The notes beneath the pieces are model-generated. The model was given only the letters and a program-made list of their open reading frames with translations, did not search any database and had not been told where the DNA came from. Below, in pieces: positions 60,344 through 64,000 of a stretch of 64,000 nt of DNA. Every line of letters begins with the position of its first letter. The first letter of the stretch is position 1. The position numbers were made by a program, and so were the translations under genes. Source of the stretch: Alphaproteobacteria bacterium (lineage in GTDB: Bacteria > Myxococcota_A > UBA796 > GCA-2862545); assembly GCA_020632885.1 (NCBI GenBank), contig JACKEQ010000006.1, positions 1 through 64,000 on the forward strand, read 5' to 3'.

Positions 60344-61708
60344 GTGCTGACGCTGCTCGCCCTCGGCTGTTCCTGGATCCCGGAGTCCCAGCTCCAGCGC
60401 GACCTCGTGCTCGCCACGCTCGAGATTGGGCCCCCTACCGGCGACTTCGCGGCCTGCGGCTCGACGGGGATCGAGGTCACGGGTACGGCGGAGGGTGTTC
60501 CCGAGGGGCCGCTGGAGCTCGTCCTGCGCGTGGTGGACGGCCCCTCGGCGGCCGCGATGGCCGAGCTGGTGGACGGCGAGGTCCGCTGGTCGATCCCGCA
60601 CCTCCCCCGCGGGCCCGGCGGCATCCGCGACGTCCTGCTCATCGTGGACGGCGAAGAGGTCCTGCGCACCGGCATCGACTTCGGTCCCCTGCCCCTCTCC
60701 TTCGAGGACCTCGACGGAGACGGCTTCGGCACCGGTGCGGGCACGCCGACGTGCGACGGCGCGGGTGCTCTCGTCGGTGGAGACTGCGACGACCACGATC
60801 CCGACCGCTTCCCCGGTGCTCCCGAGCGCTGCAACCTGCTGGACGACGACTGTGACGGGTCCCGTGGTCCCGACGAGCTCGACGAGGACGGCGACGGCTG
60901 GCCCCTCTGCATCGGGGATTCGGGTCGCGTGGAGGTCGACTGCGACGACACGGACGCCTCCAGGAACCCCGGACGTCCCGAGGCCTGCGGGCCCGTGGAC
61001 GACGACTGCGACCCGAGCAACGACGACGACCCGCGCCACGTGCTGGTCGGGAGCGGCGGACGCACGTGGGCGACCCTGGCGGACGTCGTCGCCCAGCACG
61101 GCTCCACCGACGACGAGATCCGGCTCTGCGGGGCCACCCCGTGGCCCGAAGACCCCATGGTGCTCGACGGATCCCTGACGGTCACGGGCATCTCGCCGGA
61201 TGCGCGGATCCTGGGGTCCGGGGTTCTCGCGACCGGCACGCTGTCTCTCGTGGGCATCGATCTGGAAGGGGCCACCGAGGTCGTGGACCGTGGCGGATGC
61301 CTCCGCGTCGCCGGCACCCTCGAGCTCGACGACGTCACGGTGAGCCACTGTGAGGCGTCGGTCGCCGGCGGCGGGCTCTGGCTCGACCCCACGGGCCAGC
61401 TCGATGTGCTCGGGCCCTCCCGCTTCGTCCAGAACGAGGCGCCCGACGGCAGCGCCATCGGGCTCGCAGCGGCGGCGGAGCTCGAACAGCTCGCCTTCGC
61501 CGGGAACATCGCGGGTCCGGACGGAGCCGCCCTCGCCTCGGACGCCGCGATCGCGTGCACGGACTGCACCTTCGGCGTCATCGCGGGCTCGCCGCCCAGC
61601 CCGAACACGCCCGCGGACGTGCGGTCCGGAGCCCACCTCTGGATCGCCCCGGGCACCGCGTCCACGACCGTCACCTGCGCCGCGGAGGCCCCGTGCTCGT
61701 CGCCCTGA
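60344..61708 (+). CDS. Lipoprotein with MopE-type motifs and beta-helix
   Basis: The 454-residue lipoprotein (short signal VLTLLALGC) has a beta-sandwich-like N-terminal part, two putative metal-binding motifs (DCDDHDPDRFPGAPERCN, DCDDTDASRNPGRPEACG), and a C-terminal right-handed beta-helix-like region (repeats GILGSGVLATGTLSLVGIDLEG style, LELDDVTVSHCEASVAGGG). This combination is common in myxobacterial surface proteins. GTG 60344 is preferred for the -10 box six bases upstream; ATG 60326 would add six residues. The end overlaps the next gene by 16 bases. Confidence 0.75.
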   Translation: MLTLLALGCSWIPESQLQRDLVLATLEIGPPTGDFAACGSTGIEVTGTAEGVPEGPLELVLRVVDGPSAAAMAELVDGEVRWSIPHLPRGPGGIRDVLLIVDGEEVLRTGIDFGPLPLSFEDLDGDGFGTGAGTPTCDGAGALVGGDCDDHDPDRFPGAPERCNLLDDDCDGSRGPDELDEDGDGWPLCIGDSGRVEVDCDDTDASRNPGRPEACGPVDDDCDPSNDDDPRHVLVGSGGRTWATLADVVAQHGSTDDEIRLCGATPWPEDPMVLDGSLTVTGISPDARILGSGVLATGTLSLVGIDLEGATEVVDRGGCLRVAGTLELDDVTVSHCEASVAGGGLWLDPTGQLDVLGPSRFVQNEAPDGSAIGLAAAAELEQLAFAGNIAGPDGAALASDAAIACTDCTFGVIAGSPPSPNTPADVRSGAHLWIAPGTASTTVTCAAEAPCSSP

Positions 61709-62454
61709 TCGCCGCCTGGGCCTGCGAGGGTCCCGCGAGCCAGGACGCCATGCGCGAGCGCATCGACGCCGGCATCCAGGCCTTCGCGGACCTCGACCTC
61801 GACGCCGTGAGCGCGGCGGCGGTGGCCGTCGAGGCGGACGTCCACTGCCTCGCTGGCCCCATCCGGCGTGGGCTCGTGGCGGATCTCCACCGGCTGCGGG
61901 CCCTCGACGCCTACACCCGGCGCGACCTCGCCCTGACGGAGGCGAGCTTCGCGTCCGCACGCTGGCTCGATCCGGGCCACTCGCTCCCCGCCTCCGTAGT
62001 GGCCCCGGGCAGCCCGATCAGCCGGCACGTCGACGCGTGGACGCCGGACCGCTCCATCCCGACGGTCCTCGATCCTCCACGTAGTGGGCAGATCTTCGTC
62101 GATGGACGTCCCGATGCCACGGTCGATCGCTCGCGGCCCGTGGTGTTCCAGTGGGTGGACGCGGGGGGACGCGCGCGCACCTCGGTGATCGTCGACCCCG
62201 GTGCGCCTCTCCCGGAGTACCCGCACCGCCGGAAGGCCCGACGCGTCCTCCTTCCCCTCGCGCTGGGCACCGCCACCGTCGCCGCGGGAGCCTGGGGTGG
62301 CGCCCACCTCGCCGTACGCCGGTACGACGACGCCGTCACGGCCAAGGACCCCGACCGGATGCGGGCCGCATGGGGCACCGCCCGCGGGCTCACGCTGGCC
62401 GCGGCGGGGGCGGGCACGGTGGCGCTCGGTCTCGGGGTGGCGAGCCTGTTCTGA
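61693..62454 (+). CDS. Lipoprotein with C-terminal membrane segments, unknown
   Basis: GTG 61693 lies inside the end of the previous gene and has GGAGG four bases upstream. The 253-residue product has a very short lipoprotein-like signal (VLVALIAAWAC), a helical part (AMRERIDAGIQAFADLDLDAV), a small beta segment (GQIFVDGRPDATVDRSRPVVFQWVD, PEGA-like) and two C-terminal hydrophobic stretches (LLPLALGTATVAAGAWGGAHLA and GLTLAAAGAGTVALGLGVASLF). It may be a bacterial homologue of the helix-plus-PEGA proteins in this genome. Function unknown. Confidence 0.6.
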   Translation: MLVALIAAWACEGPASQDAMRERIDAGIQAFADLDLDAVSAAAVAVEADVHCLAGPIRRGLVADLHRLRALDAYTRRDLALTEASFASARWLDPGHSLPASVVAPGSPISRHVDAWTPDRSIPTVLDPPRSGQIFVDGRPDATVDRSRPVVFQWVDAGGRARTSVIVDPGAPLPEYPHRRKARRVLLPLALGTATVAAGAWGGAHLAVRRYDDAVTAKDPDRMRAAWGTARGLTLAAAGAGTVALGLGVASLF

Positions 62455-62496
62455 CGGGGCGGTTAGGGGGCCCTCCCCGTTCCCCGAGGAGTCGCC

Positions 62497-62943
62497 ATGC
62501 CCTGGTTCGAAGGCACCCACAGCGAGACCCGCACCCTGCCCGTCGACGCGTCCACCCTCATCGCGCACCTGCAGGATCCCAACACGATGATCGCGGCCAC
62601 CAAGGGCCTCGAGAACGCGTCCGTGAGCGACGGCGTGGTGCACTTCGTGATGAAGGAGGAGGACCACGGTGTCGTGAAGTTCAAGGGCGAGTACCACTGC
62701 CGCTACGAGCCCATCGAGGACGGCGTGCGCTGGACGTCGCTCGACGGTGGGAACCTCGACCAGTCCGGCGAGGCCACCGTGCGCGCGCTGGACGAGGGCT
62801 GCGAGCTCACGTACCGCGAGACGGTGAAGATCGACCTCGGCGTGCCTTCGATGATGGCCCCGATGCTGAAGCCCGTGATCGGGCCGATGATGGCGAACGA
62901 GGTCAAGGACTTCGTGAAGCGCCTCGTGGCGGGCGTCCCGTAG
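62497..62943 (+). CDS. SRPBCC-family protein
   Basis: The 148-residue protein has the helix-grip pattern of the SRPBCC/polyketide-cyclase superfamily: an N-terminal strand (HSETRTLPVDASTLIAHLQD), central strands (VVKFKGEYHCRYEP, ELTYRETVKIDLG) and a long C-terminal helix (MMANEVKDFVKRLVAG). Such proteins bind hydrophobic ligands. GAGGAG precedes ATG 62497. No signal peptide, so cytosolic. No partner is obvious. Confidence 0.7.
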   Translation: MPWFEGTHSETRTLPVDASTLIAHLQDPNTMIAATKGLENASVSDGVVHFVMKEEDHGVVKFKGEYHCRYEPIEDGVRWTSLDGGNLDQSGEATVRALDEGCELTYRETVKIDLGVPSMMAPMLKPVIGPMMANEVKDFVKRLVAGVP

Positions 62944-62978
62944 AGGATGCCGACACGCCCGGCGGCTCCAGGAAGGTC

Positions 62979-62984
62979 TACAAT
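62979..62984 (+). promoter_or_regulatory. -10 box TACAAT
   Basis: TACAAT lies 23 bases before ATG 63008 with a GGAG ribosome site between. It is the closest match to TATAAT in this part of the window. Confidence 0.4.
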
Positions 62985-63007
62985 GCCGGCCTTCCCCGGA
63001 GTCGCCC

Positions 63008-64000
63008 ATGCTCGGCTGGATCGCCCTCTTCGCCTGTTCCCCGGACGGCGTGCCCGCAATCCACGATCCTTCCCGCAGTGAGCACTATTTCGACGTTCCG
63101 TTCCCGTCGGACGCGCTGCTCGACGCCAACGGCTTCGCCGACCTGGAGGGCTACCCGCTCGCCAACACCACGCTGGCCAACGGCCTGCTGGAGGGCTGGA
63201 TCGAGCGCGTCGAGGCGACCTCGGTGGGCTTCGGCAACAACACGCCGGCCTACTTCCGGTTCGCGGGGCCCATCGAGGTCCCCGAGACCACCGACGGTCT
63301 GCCGGACGACCCGTTCCTCTGGGTGGACCTCGACGAGCCCGAGCTGCTCCCGCTCCTGCTGCGCTTCGTCGAGGACCCGCTCGACGACCCCGCCTATGGT
63401 GCGAACACCCTCGCCATGGCGCCGCAGCTCGGGTGGCCGCCGCGCGCCGGACACCGCTACGCAGCCGTCGTGATGCGCTCGGCGGGCGTGGCGCCGCCGG
63501 AGGATCTCGAGGTCGACCGCGAGGTCCGCGACGTGCTGAAGGGCCTCGGGGTCACCGGGAAGCCCGCCATCGCCACGGTCTTCACGATCCAGGACGGCAC
63601 GGCCCAGCTCCGCACGCTCGCCGCCGACGTCGACCGGAGGCTCGAGGGGTGGGGAGGCGACTGGGGTGAGGTGTCCTTCCGGCGTGTGATGTCCCTCGGG
63701 TACAGCCAGGGGGAGACGCCGTCGGGCAACGAGACCACGGTGGCCACCGTGACCTACGAGGACCAGACGACCGCGGTCACCTACCTGGAGCCGGACGAGA
63801 CCCTGCCGCCCTTCGTGGTGGACCTCGGCGACGACTGGCCGATGATCGTCTACGAAGCGGAGATCCCGGTGCTCAACTACCAGGGTGTCGCGGACCGTCC
63901 GTTCATGTCGCCCGGCCTGCAGCACGTCACCGACAACGACGTGCGCACCGGGTGGATCGACTTCACGGGCGACCTCCTGCTCTCCGCGCCGGTCGTCGAC
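63008..64000 (+). CDS. Lipoprotein, 5' part of a gene cut by the window end
   Basis: From ATG 63008 the frame stays open for 331 codons to the last base. The product starts with a short lipoprotein signal (MLGWIALFAC, Cys 10) and reads HYFDVPFPSDALLDANGFADLEGYP, a pattern I associate with large secreted proteins whose N-terminal domain begins FPSDLL, then a region rich in acidic and aromatic residues (HRYAAVVMRSAGV, MIVYEAEIPVLNYQGVADRPFM). These are often hydrolase-like; the catalytic part would lie beyond the window. GGAG seven bases upstream and TACAAT at 62979 support the start. Confidence 0.65.
   Translation, partial: MLGWIALFACSPDGVPAIHDPSRSEHYFDVPFPSDALLDANGFADLEGYPLANTTLANGLLEGWIERVEATSVGFGNNTPAYFRFAGPIEVPETTDGLPDDPFLWVDLDEPELLPLLLRFVEDPLDDPAYGANTLAMAPQLGWPPRAGHRYAAVVMRSAGVAPPEDLEVDREVRDVLKGLGVTGKPAIATVFTIQDGTAQLRTLAADVDRRLEGWGGDWGEVSFRRVMSLGYSQGETPSGNETTVATVTYEDQTTAVTYLEPDETLPPFVVDLGDDWPMIVYEAEIPVLNYQGVADRPFMSPGLQHVTDNDVRTGWIDFTGDLLLSAPVVD

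Overview
The window is very GC-rich chromosomal DNA with dense, tightly packed genes and no phage, insertion sequence, CRISPR array or origin that I can see. The best fit is a Myxococcota-like (deltaproteobacterial) chromosome. The reasons are lipoproteins with Asp/Ala/Thr/Ser repeat linkers, MopE-type metal-binding-motif proteins, a MYXO-CTERM-like C-terminal tail, several Ser/Thr kinases fused to ATPase and TPR modules, and an FHA-type sigma-54 activator. This is inference from gene content; no 16S rRNA is present.

Layout. 1-1800: an ATPase/PIN-nuclease gene pair that looks like a defence or toxin module. 1807-5405: a SCO/CusF copper-chaperone lipoprotein divergent from a monooxygenase-like lipoprotein and a sulfatase. 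5409-15336: a minus-strand island of nine mostly secreted genes, chiefly lipoproteins (two vWA paralogues, two DQHGAS paralogues, a MopE-type protein, two beta-propeller-like proteins and an exported dikinase-like protein). 15356-26960: a kinase with a cyclic-nucleotide-binding domain, a small membrane protein, and a 3280-residue pseudokinase/coiled-coil giant. 27033-32096: lipA followed by E1beta-like, E2, short E1alpha-like and E3 genes of a 2-oxoacid dehydrogenase complex in which both E1 subunits look degenerate. 32127-40086: small envelope proteins, a kinase-ATPase-TPR regulator and a divergent PEGA-domain operon. 40053-44116: a methyltransferase and a permuted rifampicin-phosphotransferase-like enzyme divergent from a TetR regulator. 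44221-52466: DsbA-like, DUF2288, tmk-lipB-serS, an MBL-fold protein, a degenerate SDR and unknowns. 52526-58826: an APH-like pseudo-kinase, an FHA-sigma-54 activator, and a divergent operon of a 38-residue peptide plus a second kinase-ATPase-TPR protein behind a good -24/-12 promoter. 58865-59215: tRNA-Ser(UGA), tRNA-Ser(GCU), tRNA-Arg(ACG). 59240-64000: a GNAT acetyltransferase, further lipoproteins, an SRPBCC protein and a truncated lipoprotein gene at the window edge.

Expression signals recur. Thirteen gene pairs overlap by the 4-base string NTGA (start codon over stop codon). Several genes start with TTG or GTG supported by a Shine-Dalgarno sequence. Five genes have a TANNNT box exactly six bases before an ATG or GTG, as expected for leaderless transcripts. 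No stretch over 300 bases lacks a gene.
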